Shown here piece after piece: positions 27,095 through 35,106 of a DNA stretch of 64,000 bases. The stretch comes from Vibrio cyclitrophicus (lineage in GTDB: Bacteria; Pseudomonadota; Gammaproteobacteria; Enterobacterales; Vibrionaceae), in NCBI GenBank assembly GCA_023206055.1, contig CP065367.1, positions 1,116,001-1,180,000 of the forward strand. The letters run 5' to 3'. The notes under the pieces were generated by a model, which was not told where the DNA came from, did not search any database, and was given only the letters and a program-made list of their open reading frames with translations. The first letter of the stretch is position 1; each line of letters opens with the position of its first letter. The translations under genes and the position numbers were made by a program.

Positions 27095-28789
27095 ATGACT
27101 ATAGCATTTTCGAACTTCTCTTTTAGATATGAGTCGCTGGATAAACCGACGCTAAAAAATATCAATCTAAGGATAGAGAAAGGAGAGAAAATCGTCATTA
27201 TTGGACCAAGTGGTAGTGGTAAATCCACCCTAGGTCAGTGTCTTAACGGTCTGATACCTCATGCAATCAAAGGTGAAGTAACGGGCTCTTTAGAGATAAA
27301 CAGCAAGGATATCTCTGAGTTTTCGATGCACAACTACACCGAGCAAGTAGGCACAGTATTACAAGATACTGACAGCCAGTTTGTGGGTTTGAGTATCGGT
27401 GAAGACATCGCTTTCGCACTCGAAAACCAGTTGATGTCGAACATTGACATGTACCCGCTAGTTAAGTCGACTGCAAAAATGGTCGATCTAGCGGACATGC
27501 TTGAACGTTCACCTCATGACCTTTCAGGTGGTCAAAAACAGCGAGTATCATTAGCGGGTATCTTAGTTGATGACGTTGATATCTTGCTGTTCGATGAGCC
27601 TCTAGCAAGCCTTGACCCTAAAACAGGTAAGGCAACGATTGAGATCATCGACCAGCTGCATAAAGAAACCAACAAGACCATCGTGATTATCGAGCACCGC
27701 CTTGAGGATGTCCTACATCGCGATATCGACCGCGTGATCTTAATGGAACGTGGTGAAATCGTCGCTGACACGACACCCGATGAAATCTTAGCTTCTGAAC
27801 TGCTTGATACACACGGTATTCGTGAACCGCTTTACTTGTCGGCGCTTAAGGCGGCGAAAGCCCCACTAACCAGCGAAGACAAACTGTCAAACCTCAAAAC
27901 TTTAGACTACAAAAGGTTCCGCCCTGCTGTTCAAGCTTGGTTTGCAGAGCGCCCTGCCCCAGTAGCAGATAAGCAATATACTCCTTTACTTGAAGTTCAT
28001 GGTCTGACTTATTCTTATGACGGCGAGAAAAACGCACTCGAAGATGTCAGCTTCAAGATTGGTAAAGGTGAGTTTGTTTCGATTCTGGGCAAAAACGGTT
28101 CGGGTAAATCTACCATCACTAAACTCATCATGGGTGTGATCGATGCCGATTCAGGCTCTTCCTATCTAAATGGTGAAGACCTATCTGAGCTTTCTATCTT
28201 TGAAAGAAGTCAGAAAGTCGGTGTCGTGATGCAGAACCCAAATCATATGATCTCGCATCATATGATTTTCGACGAGATTGCTTTTGGTCTGCGTAACCGC
28301 AACATTGCAGAAGAACTGATCACAAAAAAAGTAGAGCATGTTCTCGAGCTGTGTGGGCTGAGCAAGTTCCGCCACTGGCCGATCGAAGCACTAAGCTACG
28401 GTCAGAAAAAACGTGTAACCATCGCATCTATCTTAGTGTTGGAGCCTGAGCTTCTTATCTTGGATGAACCGACTGCAGGTCAAGATTACCGCAACTACAC
28501 ATCCATGCTGGCCTTCATCCAAAAACTAAACCGTGATTTGGGTATTACCGTTGTGATCATTTCACACGACATGCATCTCGTTCTTGAGTACACCACACGC
28601 TCAATCGTGATTGCCGATAGCAAGCTGATTGCCAATGCCGCGATGACGGAAGTATTTAGTCAGCCATCACTTCTAGAACGTGCAAACCTTTGTACCACCA
28701 GCATTTATGAACTCGCGACTATGATGAAAATCGACGATACTAATGCGTTCATGCAGTACTTCATCGACTACGAGAGAAGTGCTCAATGA
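27095..28789 (+). CDS. ECF transporter energy-coupling ATPase, two fused ABC domains
   Basis: A 564-residue cytosolic protein combining both ATPases of an ECF transporter. Domain 1 (about 1-240) has Walker A GPSGSGKST, signature LSGGQKQR and Walker B LLFDEPLASLDP. Domain 2 (about 295-540) has Walker A GKNGSGKST, the slightly divergent signature LSYGQKKR and Walker B LLILDEPTAGQD. A fused EcfA1-A2 of this type (as in YkoD) normally serves one dedicated S component, here the gene just upstream. It overlaps ecfT by 4 bases (ATGA). Confidence 0.94.
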   Translation: MTIAFSNFSFRYESLDKPTLKNINLRIEKGEKIVIIGPSGSGKSTLGQCLNGLIPHAIKGEVTGSLEINSKDISEFSMHNYTEQVGTVLQDTDSQFVGLSIGEDIAFALENQLMSNIDMYPLVKSTAKMVDLADMLERSPHDLSGGQKQRVSLAGILVDDVDILLFDEPLASLDPKTGKATIEIIDQLHKETNKTIVIIEHRLEDVLHRDIDRVILMERGEIVADTTPDEILASELLDTHGIREPLYLSALKAAKAPLTSEDKLSNLKTLDYKRFRPAVQAWFAERPAPVADKQYTPLLEVHGLTYSYDGEKNALEDVSFKIGKGEFVSILGKNGSGKSTITKLIMGVIDADSGSSYLNGEDLSELSIFERSQKVGVVMQNPNHMISHHMIFDEIAFGLRNRNIAEELITKKVEHVLELCGLSKFRHWPIEALSYGQKKRVTIASILVLEPELLILDEPTAGQDYRNYTSMLAFIQKLNRDLGITVVIISHDMHLVLEYTTRSIVIADSKLIANAAMTEVFSQPSLLERANLCTTSIYELATMMKIDDTNAFMQYFIDYERSAQ

Positions 28790-29625
28790 ACTCATCAAAA
28801 GTAAAATTCGGCATCAATTACATTGATACAAAATCACCGCTTCATGCACTCAACGGCATTACCAAATTTGCACTCTTCTTAGCTTGGGTAACCGTGGTGT
28901 TAACTACGTTTGACCTAAGGTTGATTACGCTGCTTATTGTGACTGGTTTATACCTGCTGAAGCTTACCAATGTGCCTGTATGCGTGTATAAGCCTTTGTT
29001 ATTGGGTACGGCGAGTGTATTAAGCCTAAATGCTTTGTTCATGTATTTGCTTGCTCCACAGCAAGGTACTGAGCTCATCGGCAGCGAAACCTTATTGCTT
29101 ACATTGCCGGGTAACTACTCGTTGAGCCAAGAGACTCTGTTTTACTTAATCACTGTCACGCTCAAGTACATGAGCATGTTCCCGATAGCGTTGATTTTTG
29201 TCTTCACAACACATCCGACTGAATTCGCAGCGAGCCTCAACCGTATCGGTGTTCCTTACAAGATCGCCTACGCGGTGAGCTTAACACTGCGTTACTTGCC
29301 AGAAGTTAAGAAAGACTTCATCAATATCATGCATGCTCAGCAGGCTCGTGGTGTGGAACTCTCAAAGAAAGCGCCCTTAATTACTCGTATCAAAAATGTG
29401 GCTAAGGTTCTAGGCCCGCTTATTTTCTCTAGCTTGGACCGCGCAGACGAGATATCGAATGCAATGACGTTGCGAGGTTTTGGACGACACAAAGCACGCA
29501 CTTGGTACAGTTATGCACCTTTGAAGCGTGTCGACTTTATTTGTTTAGCCGTTATCGCATTAGTCGTGATACTCGCCATCACAAAGCGAGTACTTGAAGA
29601 CCAACTGTTCTGGTACCCTTTCTAG
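28786..29625 (+). CDS. ECF transporter transmembrane coupling subunit EcfT
   Basis: A 279-residue membrane protein with about five helices and the EcfT coupling motif region (SLTLRYLPEVKKDFINIMHA, then a second short Arg-containing motif NAMTLRGFG) that contacts the ATPases. It completes the S-AA-T module, and its ATGA overlap with the ATPase gene shows strict co-expression. A terminator follows. Confidence 0.92.
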   Translation: MNSSKVKFGINYIDTKSPLHALNGITKFALFLAWVTVVLTTFDLRLITLLIVTGLYLLKLTNVPVCVYKPLLLGTASVLSLNALFMYLLAPQQGTELIGSETLLLTLPGNYSLSQETLFYLITVTLKYMSMFPIALIFVFTTHPTEFAASLNRIGVPYKIAYAVSLTLRYLPEVKKDFINIMHAQQARGVELSKKAPLITRIKNVAKVLGPLIFSSLDRADEISNAMTLRGFGRHKARTWYSYAPLKRVDFICLAVIALVVILAITKRVLEDQLFWYPF

Positions 29626-29660
29626 CCTAGCAAAGTCATAGACAACACTGTTAAAGAATC

Positions 29661-29688
29661 AAAGGCCACTTAGTTAAGTGGCCTTTTT
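29661..29688 (+). terminator. Intrinsic terminator of the ECF operon
   Basis: Stem AGGCCACTT/AAGTGGCCT with loop AGTT and T-run. Confidence 0.92.
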
Positions 29689-29767
29689 TAACACTAAACA
29701 GTAGTTTATGTATAAATTATCGATTAATTATATCTTTTTATGCGTAATTTTTTGTTTTTTAAGGTCT

Positions 29768-29804
29768 ATTACGGAATATTTTGTTAACATCCTCAATCCG
29801 TAAT
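29768..29804. promoter_or_regulatory. Inverted repeat, possible operator of the TetR gene
   Basis: A perfect 8-bp inverted repeat ATTACGGA / TCCGTAAT with a 21-bp spacer. It surrounds the -35 element of a plausible promoter (TTAACA at 29784-29789, TATACA at 29808-29813, 18-bp spacing). It could be the autoregulatory site of the following TetR protein; the spacer is longer than in most TetR operators. Confidence 0.45.
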
Positions 29805-29841
29805 TTCTATACAGAATGTCACACCTAATGTGGGATTTATA

Positions 29842-30312
29842 ATGGCTCGAATAACTCAAGTACAGAAACTAGAAAACCAAAAAAACTACGATGAAATCGT
29901 ATTAAACCTTTTTCTGGCTGAAGGACATGAAGCTCTAACTTATGCAAGGATTGCCCAAGAAATTGGCATTAGTTTAACAACGCTTCAGGGCTATTATCCA
30001 TCGACACGTGCTATCCGAACAGTGCTTCACAAGCACATGTTATCGATTGTTATAGAGAACCTAGATTTCGCTTCGGAAGAGGTATTTCTTCAATCATGGC
30101 AAAATGCTTTAGACAATGAACAATTCCGATACGTTATCAAACTGATGTTTTTTCATGCCTCACAGGTCAAAAGTCCAGAAGCATTCAATGTCAGTTCAGA
30201 TGGTCTGTTTCGTGAAAAAATGCTGAATAGCTTCGGGACCGACTCGGTTCGAATCCTTGAAACGGTAATAGGACGTTCAATGTTCTACCTAACGAATTTC
30301 AAAAAGCATTAA
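29842..30312 (+). CDS. TetR-family transcriptional regulator
   Basis: A 156-residue regulator, short for TetR. An N-terminal helix-turn-helix (about 25-60: TYARIAQEIGISLTTLQGYY) sits in a TetR-type three-helix domain, and the C-terminal ligand/dimer part is reduced. I use ATG 29842; a GTG four codons upstream is possible. It lies alone between two terminators. Its target may be its own promoter or the ECF operon next to it; neither is proven. Confidence 0.82.
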   Translation: MARITQVQKLENQKNYDEIVLNLFLAEGHEALTYARIAQEIGISLTTLQGYYPSTRAIRTVLHKHMLSIVIENLDFASEEVFLQSWQNALDNEQFRYVIKLMFFHASQVKSPEAFNVSSDGLFREKMLNSFGTDSVRILETVIGRSMFYLTNFKKH

Positions 30313-30329
30313 GCAAAACAGATAGAAAC

Positions 30330-30357
30330 AAAAAGGGAGCCTTCAGGCTCCCTTTTT
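30330..30357. terminator. Bidirectional intrinsic terminator
   Basis: Stem AAGGGAGCC/GGCTCCCTT with loop TTCA, A-run on the left and T-run on the right. It lies between tetR and the convergent glgB. Confidence 0.92.
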
Positions 30358-30381
30358 CATATTCTCAGTTTGTTTATCGAC

Positions 30382-32562
30382 CTAATTTAGCTTGTAAAAA
30401 ACGGTCGATAACGGCGGTAAACGCAGCTCAATCGATGTATCTAGCCCTTCGCTTTCTACTGATTCAATCTCAGCTGTCTGCTTCACTTCAAAACCACTAC
30501 CTGCATAATCCACAGAGTCTGTATTCAACAGCAGTGAGTACTCACCTTTTGATGGAACACCTAAGCGGAAATGCTCGTGAGGAACAGGCGTAAAGTTAGA
30601 GACAATTAATACACGCTCACCAGACTCACTAATACGTTCGTGCGCTAAGATGCTCGCTTCTGCAGAATCCTGTAAACGCCATTCAAAACCTTTCGGGTCA
30701 AAATCGAGATCATGCATTGCAGCTTCAGAGCGGTATAGATTGTTCAGATCTCTGGTTAAGCACTGAACGCCTTGATGACGTTTGTAATCCAGCAAGAACC
30801 ATTGTAGTTGATCATCGTGATTCCATTCAGCCGTCTGGCCAAACTCAGCGCCCATGAAGTTCAGCTTCTTACCTGGTTGCGCATACATGTAACCCATATA
30901 AGCACGTAAGTTGGCCGTTTGTTGCCATTCATCACCAGGCATCTTGTCGTGGATAGAGCCCTTACCGTAAACTACTTCATCGTGAGACAGAGACAAGACG
31001 TAGTTCTCACTGTGTGCGTAAACCAGTGGGAAAGTAATTGTATCGTGGTGATATTTACGATTGATTGGGTCTTCTTGAATGTAAGACAAGCTGTCGTGCA
31101 TCCAACCCATGTTCCACTTAAAGCCAAAGCCTAAGCCGCCCATAAAAGTCGGTGCTGAAACACCTGGGAAAGCCGTCGATTCTTCGGCAATCGTCATCGC
31201 ATTCGGGAAGTGCTTGTACACTTCTTCGTTCATCCATTTAAGAGTTGCGATAGCGTCGTAGTTTTCGTTGCCGCCGTCTACGTTCGGGATCCATTGGTCA
31301 TGGCTACGCGAATAATCGAGGTACAACATCGAAGCAACCGCATCAACACGGATGCCATCGATATGGAATTGTTCGAACCAGTAAAGTGCATTAGAAACTA
31401 AGAAACGACGAACATGCTCTTTACCTAAATCGTAAATGTACGAGTTCCAATCTTGATGCCAACCACGACGCGGGTCCGGATCATGGAACAATGGCGTACC
31501 ATCGAAGTTTGCTAGGCCATGATCATCACTTGGGAAGTGAGCAGGAACCCAATCAAGTACTACACCAAGACCCGCTTGGTGACATTGGTCTACAAAGTAT
31601 TTGAAATCATCTGGAGAACCAAAACGACTAGTCGGTGCAAATAGACCAACAGGTTGATAGCCCCACGAACCGTAGAATGGGTGCTCTGAAACTGGCATTA
31701 GCTCAACGTGCGTGTAACCAAGATCAGTTAGGTATGGGATCAGCTCAGCCGCAAGCTCGCGATAATTTAAGAATTCACCTTCAGCGTTACGCTTCCAAGA
31801 ACCGGCGTGCAGCTCGTAGAACGAAAGCGCTTCTTTACGCTTTTGCGTTACAGGGCGATTCTGCCACTTAGCATCTTGCCACTCGTAACGAGCGTGATCG
31901 TAAGTCACAGACGAGAACGAAGGGTATTGCTCAGAGTAGAAACCCCATGGGTCAGCTTTGTGTGGTAAGCCTTCGCCATTTGGTCCTTTTAATTCAAACT
32001 TGTATTGAGCACCTTCTTCCAGTTCAGGAATGAATAGACCCCACATACCGTAATCTAGGCGTTGCATTGGGTGGCGACGGCCATCCCAAGCGTTGAAGTT
32101 ACCCACCAAGCTTGCCGCAGTTGCATGCGGTGCGTACACCAAGAAACGCGTACCTGAAATCGTCTGTCCATCACGCTCTAGCGTAATAAACTGAGCTCCC
32201 ATGTGATGATACATATCTTTAGGTGTATGAAGATCTTCATAACTCGCGTACAGATCGTGGTACTGGTATGGATCATCGATGATCTGCTCTACCCCAGCCC
32301 AATCAACCGCAAGCTTATAGTGAGTGAAACGTAGGTCTCTTTTTTGCTTTAGGATGAAGCCACTTTCACCCTCTCGCGCTAACTCAATACGAGGTTCCTT
32401 TCCAACGATCAACTCTACTTTATCTGCCCCTGGAATCCATACTCTTAATGCACCTTGATCTGAAGGTAAGTACGGCCCTAAAAACGCAAACGGGTCAGTG
32501 AAACAAGCCTGTGATAGTTGGGTATATATTTGTTTTTGCTTTGAAATCGAACTTAGTTCCAA
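30382..32562 (-). CDS. glgB: 1,4-alpha-glucan branching enzyme
   Basis: A 726-residue GH13 enzyme that cuts alpha-1,4 glucan and re-attaches the piece as an alpha-1,6 branch. It has an N-terminal domain, a CBM48-like domain (about 115-210) and a catalytic barrel (about 215-600) with nucleophile Asp in IDGIRVDAVASM, acid Glu in TIAEEST and the stabilising Asp in LSHDEVVYG. I start at TTG 32562 (GGGAGA upstream), which gives almost the E. coli length (728). The longer frame to 32628 would be read through a terminator hairpin. It lies downstream of malP-malQ rather than in a glgCA operon. Confidence 0.95.
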   Translation of the reverse strand: MELSSISKQKQIYTQLSQACFTDPFAFLGPYLPSDQGALRVWIPGADKVELIVGKEPRIELAREGESGFILKQKRDLRFTHYKLAVDWAGVEQIIDDPYQYHDLYASYEDLHTPKDMYHHMGAQFITLERDGQTISGTRFLVYAPHATAASLVGNFNAWDGRRHPMQRLDYGMWGLFIPELEEGAQYKFELKGPNGEGLPHKADPWGFYSEQYPSFSSVTYDHARYEWQDAKWQNRPVTQKRKEALSFYELHAGSWKRNAEGEFLNYRELAAELIPYLTDLGYTHVELMPVSEHPFYGSWGYQPVGLFAPTSRFGSPDDFKYFVDQCHQAGLGVVLDWVPAHFPSDDHGLANFDGTPLFHDPDPRRGWHQDWNSYIYDLGKEHVRRFLVSNALYWFEQFHIDGIRVDAVASMLYLDYSRSHDQWIPNVDGGNENYDAIATLKWMNEEVYKHFPNAMTIAEESTAFPGVSAPTFMGGLGFGFKWNMGWMHDSLSYIQEDPINRKYHHDTITFPLVYAHSENYVLSLSHDEVVYGKGSIHDKMPGDEWQQTANLRAYMGYMYAQPGKKLNFMGAEFGQTAEWNHDDQLQWFLLDYKRHQGVQCLTRDLNNLYRSEAAMHDLDFDPKGFEWRLQDSAEASILAHERISESGERVLIVSNFTPVPHEHFRLGVPSKGEYSLLLNTDSVDYAGSGFEVKQTAEIESVESEGLDTSIELRLPPLSTVFYKLN

Positions 32563-32600
32563 AACGTTTCTCCCTAACCAAACATCCAAAAAATATAATA

Positions 32601-32627
32601 CAAAAATGCCCGCTATTAGTGCGGGCA
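32601..32627 (-). terminator. Intrinsic terminator between malQ and glgB
   Basis: Stem TGCCCGC/GCGGGCA, loop of 7, followed by TTTTT on the minus strand. glgB therefore depends on read-through or on a promoter of its own in the following 60 bases. Confidence 0.82.
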
Positions 32628-32737
32628 ATATAACAACAATTTATTCTACCAGATGAGCATTCATTATTGAGTGACCGAGGTTGTAGTTTCGTACGCCGTA
32701 AGCAAAAAACCACTTATTTTCAAGTCACTCAACGTCA

Positions 32738-34918
32738 TTACTTACCTGCTTTTTCTCGAACGTCAGTCAGCTTAGAAGCGATACGATTGACGCCTTCATG
32801 AGCGAAAATTTCGTCCAAGTTCATGGATAGTTTACGACGCCAGTTAGGGTATTCATCTACAGTGCCAGGAATGTTTACTGGCTTGTCCATCTCTAACCAA
32901 TCTTCCAACTGAACACTCAATAATGTTGAACCACCAGCCGCAACGTGCAGTTGAAGTGCTTCAGCAAGATAAGAATCCATCGGTACTTGGCTTGCATCGC
33001 GGCCAACACCCTCAGGTAAGAAGCCATGCCATGCCACTGAATCTAAGATACCTTGTTTGCACTCCAGACGGTCATCGAATAGGGTTTCTAGCTGTTCTGC
33101 ATCTGGGTATAAACCAATCTCTTGACCCACCTTCAAATCATCACAGTGCCAGAAACCGCGTAGCGTTGGCATATCGTGAGTACATAATGCTGCCATCGAT
33201 TGTGGTGCGTAGTGTTTCGGTGAAATGAAACCACCATCGTCTTCCGATGTTTCGAAGAAGAATACTTTGTAAGAATGTACGCCCGCATCCGCTAGGATAT
33301 CAACGATTTCGTCTGGCACGGTGCCTAAGTCTTCACCGATAACGCTGCATTGGTAACGGTGAGATTCAAGCGCCAGAATCGACAGCATATCTTGCACTGG
33401 GTAGTAGATGTACGCGCCCTTAGTTGCGTTCTCACCCTTTGGAATCCACCACAAACGCAGTAGACCTAAAACGTGGTCAATACGCAGTGCACCACAGTGC
33501 TTCATGTTGGCACGAAGCAATTTAATGTACGCGTCGTAGCTAGTTTCCAATAGGACTTCAGGGTTAAGTGGTGGCAGACCCCAGTTCTGACCTAGAGGAC
33601 CAAGAATATCCGGTGGAGCACCAATGCTCGCATCCATCACTAGGTTGCCTTCATCAGCCCATGTTTCGCTACCTGAATCCGCAACGCCTACCGCTAAATC
33701 ACGATACAGGCCAACCGCCATGCCTTTCTCTTCTGCAAGAGACTGTGCATCGTTGATCTGGCAATCTGCTAGCCATTGTAGATACATATACAGATGAACG
33801 TTTTCTAGGTTCTCTTTGATGTATTTCTGTGTCGCTGGGCTGTCGAATGTACGGTACTTCTCAGGGAATACCGGCCATCCCCACATGCCAGAGTCTTCTG
33901 CGTGCAGTTCGCCATGCAGAGCATCAAACGCCGCTTGATGCATCAGGCTTTCACCTCCCTCTTCAACGAAGGCTAAGAACGCTTGTGCACGATCGCTGTT
34001 TTTGTCTAAATGACGAGTCTTAAATTCTGCGAATAACAGAGGCAAGATACTCATCTTAAGCTCAGACACTTCGGTGTAGTTTACCCAATGTGCTTCACGA
34101 GCTTTCTGTAGGCGCTGTTGGAATTCAGCGCTGCCTACGGTTTGTTGTGCTTCTGCACTTAACGCAAATTCAGGAACTGAACTCACATCAATGTATAGAA
34201 TGTTCAACCAGCGACGAGAAGACGGGCTGTATGGGCTCGCACCTTCAGGGTTCGCAGGGAATAATGAGTGAATTGGGTTTAGACCAACGAAATCACCACC
34301 GCGAGATGCGATATCCGCAACAAGCTGTTTTAGGTCACCGAAATCACCAATACCCCAGTTGTGCTGAGTTCTTAGTGTGTAAAGTTGAACGCTTGGTCCC
34401 CAAAGCTTTTTGCCTTGCTCGATTGGCGACTGCTTGAAACACGCTTTTGGCGTAATAATCAGTGTCATCTCGTAAGGCTTCTTACGGCGCTTACGGCTCA
34501 CAATGAGCTTGTGGTAACCCCATGCCAAATCACTTGGCAATGCAAACACTAAAGGGCCACCCTCGGCGCGCTCGTCACGAACGACTTGAGATTGAAGATA
34601 GCCTTCAAGTACCTCTCCTTGCTCGGTTTCTAAGCGCCAGCTGAACTCACTTTCACGAGCACTTACACCTAGATTAAGCGCCACTTCTACTGGCTCACCG
34701 TCACGCAAGACAAGAACTGGGTCTAGTACATCTTTTTTGTGTTTTCTTTCTGCTGACTTAAGCAGTGCATCATCGCTGCTTGTATCGTAGCCCAACGAAG
34801 CCAATAGAGACGTGATCGTCTCGTCTGATACTTGTGCTTCATCGCCCCACGCACTAACGTAACTGTCGGCAATGTTTGCCATTTCTGCGACTTGTTTTAA
34901 TACGGTCTGTTCTTTCAT
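32738..34918 (-). CDS. malQ: 4-alpha-glucanotransferase (amylomaltase)
   Basis: A 726-residue cytosolic GH77 enzyme that transfers maltodextrin segments and releases glucose, supplying longer chains to MalP. An N-terminal extension of about 150 residues, as in enterobacterial MalQ, precedes the barrel. Catalytic blocks are LRIDHVLGLLRLWWIP (nucleophile Asp), VIGEDLGTVP (acid Glu) and CTHDMPTLRGFW (Asp). It is the second gene after malP; the 188-base gap holds strong inverted repeats. Confidence 0.96.
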   Translation of the reverse strand: MKEQTVLKQVAEMANIADSYVSAWGDEAQVSDETITSLLASLGYDTSSDDALLKSAERKHKKDVLDPVLVLRDGEPVEVALNLGVSARESEFSWRLETEQGEVLEGYLQSQVVRDERAEGGPLVFALPSDLAWGYHKLIVSRKRRKKPYEMTLIITPKACFKQSPIEQGKKLWGPSVQLYTLRTQHNWGIGDFGDLKQLVADIASRGGDFVGLNPIHSLFPANPEGASPYSPSSRRWLNILYIDVSSVPEFALSAEAQQTVGSAEFQQRLQKAREAHWVNYTEVSELKMSILPLLFAEFKTRHLDKNSDRAQAFLAFVEEGGESLMHQAAFDALHGELHAEDSGMWGWPVFPEKYRTFDSPATQKYIKENLENVHLYMYLQWLADCQINDAQSLAEEKGMAVGLYRDLAVGVADSGSETWADEGNLVMDASIGAPPDILGPLGQNWGLPPLNPEVLLETSYDAYIKLLRANMKHCGALRIDHVLGLLRLWWIPKGENATKGAYIYYPVQDMLSILALESHRYQCSVIGEDLGTVPDEIVDILADAGVHSYKVFFFETSEDDGGFISPKHYAPQSMAALCTHDMPTLRGFWHCDDLKVGQEIGLYPDAEQLETLFDDRLECKQGILDSVAWHGFLPEGVGRDASQVPMDSYLAEALQLHVAAGGSTLLSVQLEDWLEMDKPVNIPGTVDEYPNWRRKLSMNLDEIFAHEGVNRIASKLTDVREKAGK

Positions 34919-34984
34919 CGCTCTCTCCGAAAACGTTCTGACGCTTTCTATTTTGTAGGGTTGTTAATTTAAATTTTTACTAAT

Positions 34985-35094
34985 CAATTAGCTTGTGACA
35001 ATCGGTTTGTAAGCAGCTTGTTTATAAACGACAAACCTTTAAGCCTTTCGTTTGCTCACAAGCTAATTGAGCCAAGGCAGAAACTGCCTTGGCT
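34985..35094 (-). repeat. Nested inverted repeats between malP and malQ
   Basis: An outer perfect 14-bp inverted repeat (34985-34998 with 35056-35069) encloses a 7-bp one (GGTTTGT/ACAAACC, 35004-35010 and 35031-35037). Next to it is an 11-bp hairpin AGCCAAGGCAG/CTGCCTTGGCT (35070-35094) with no T-run. In RNA this would be a large structured intercistronic element, likely to stabilise malP mRNA or reduce malQ expression. Confidence 0.75.
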
Positions 35095-35106
35095 ACTTTG
35101 GATGTA

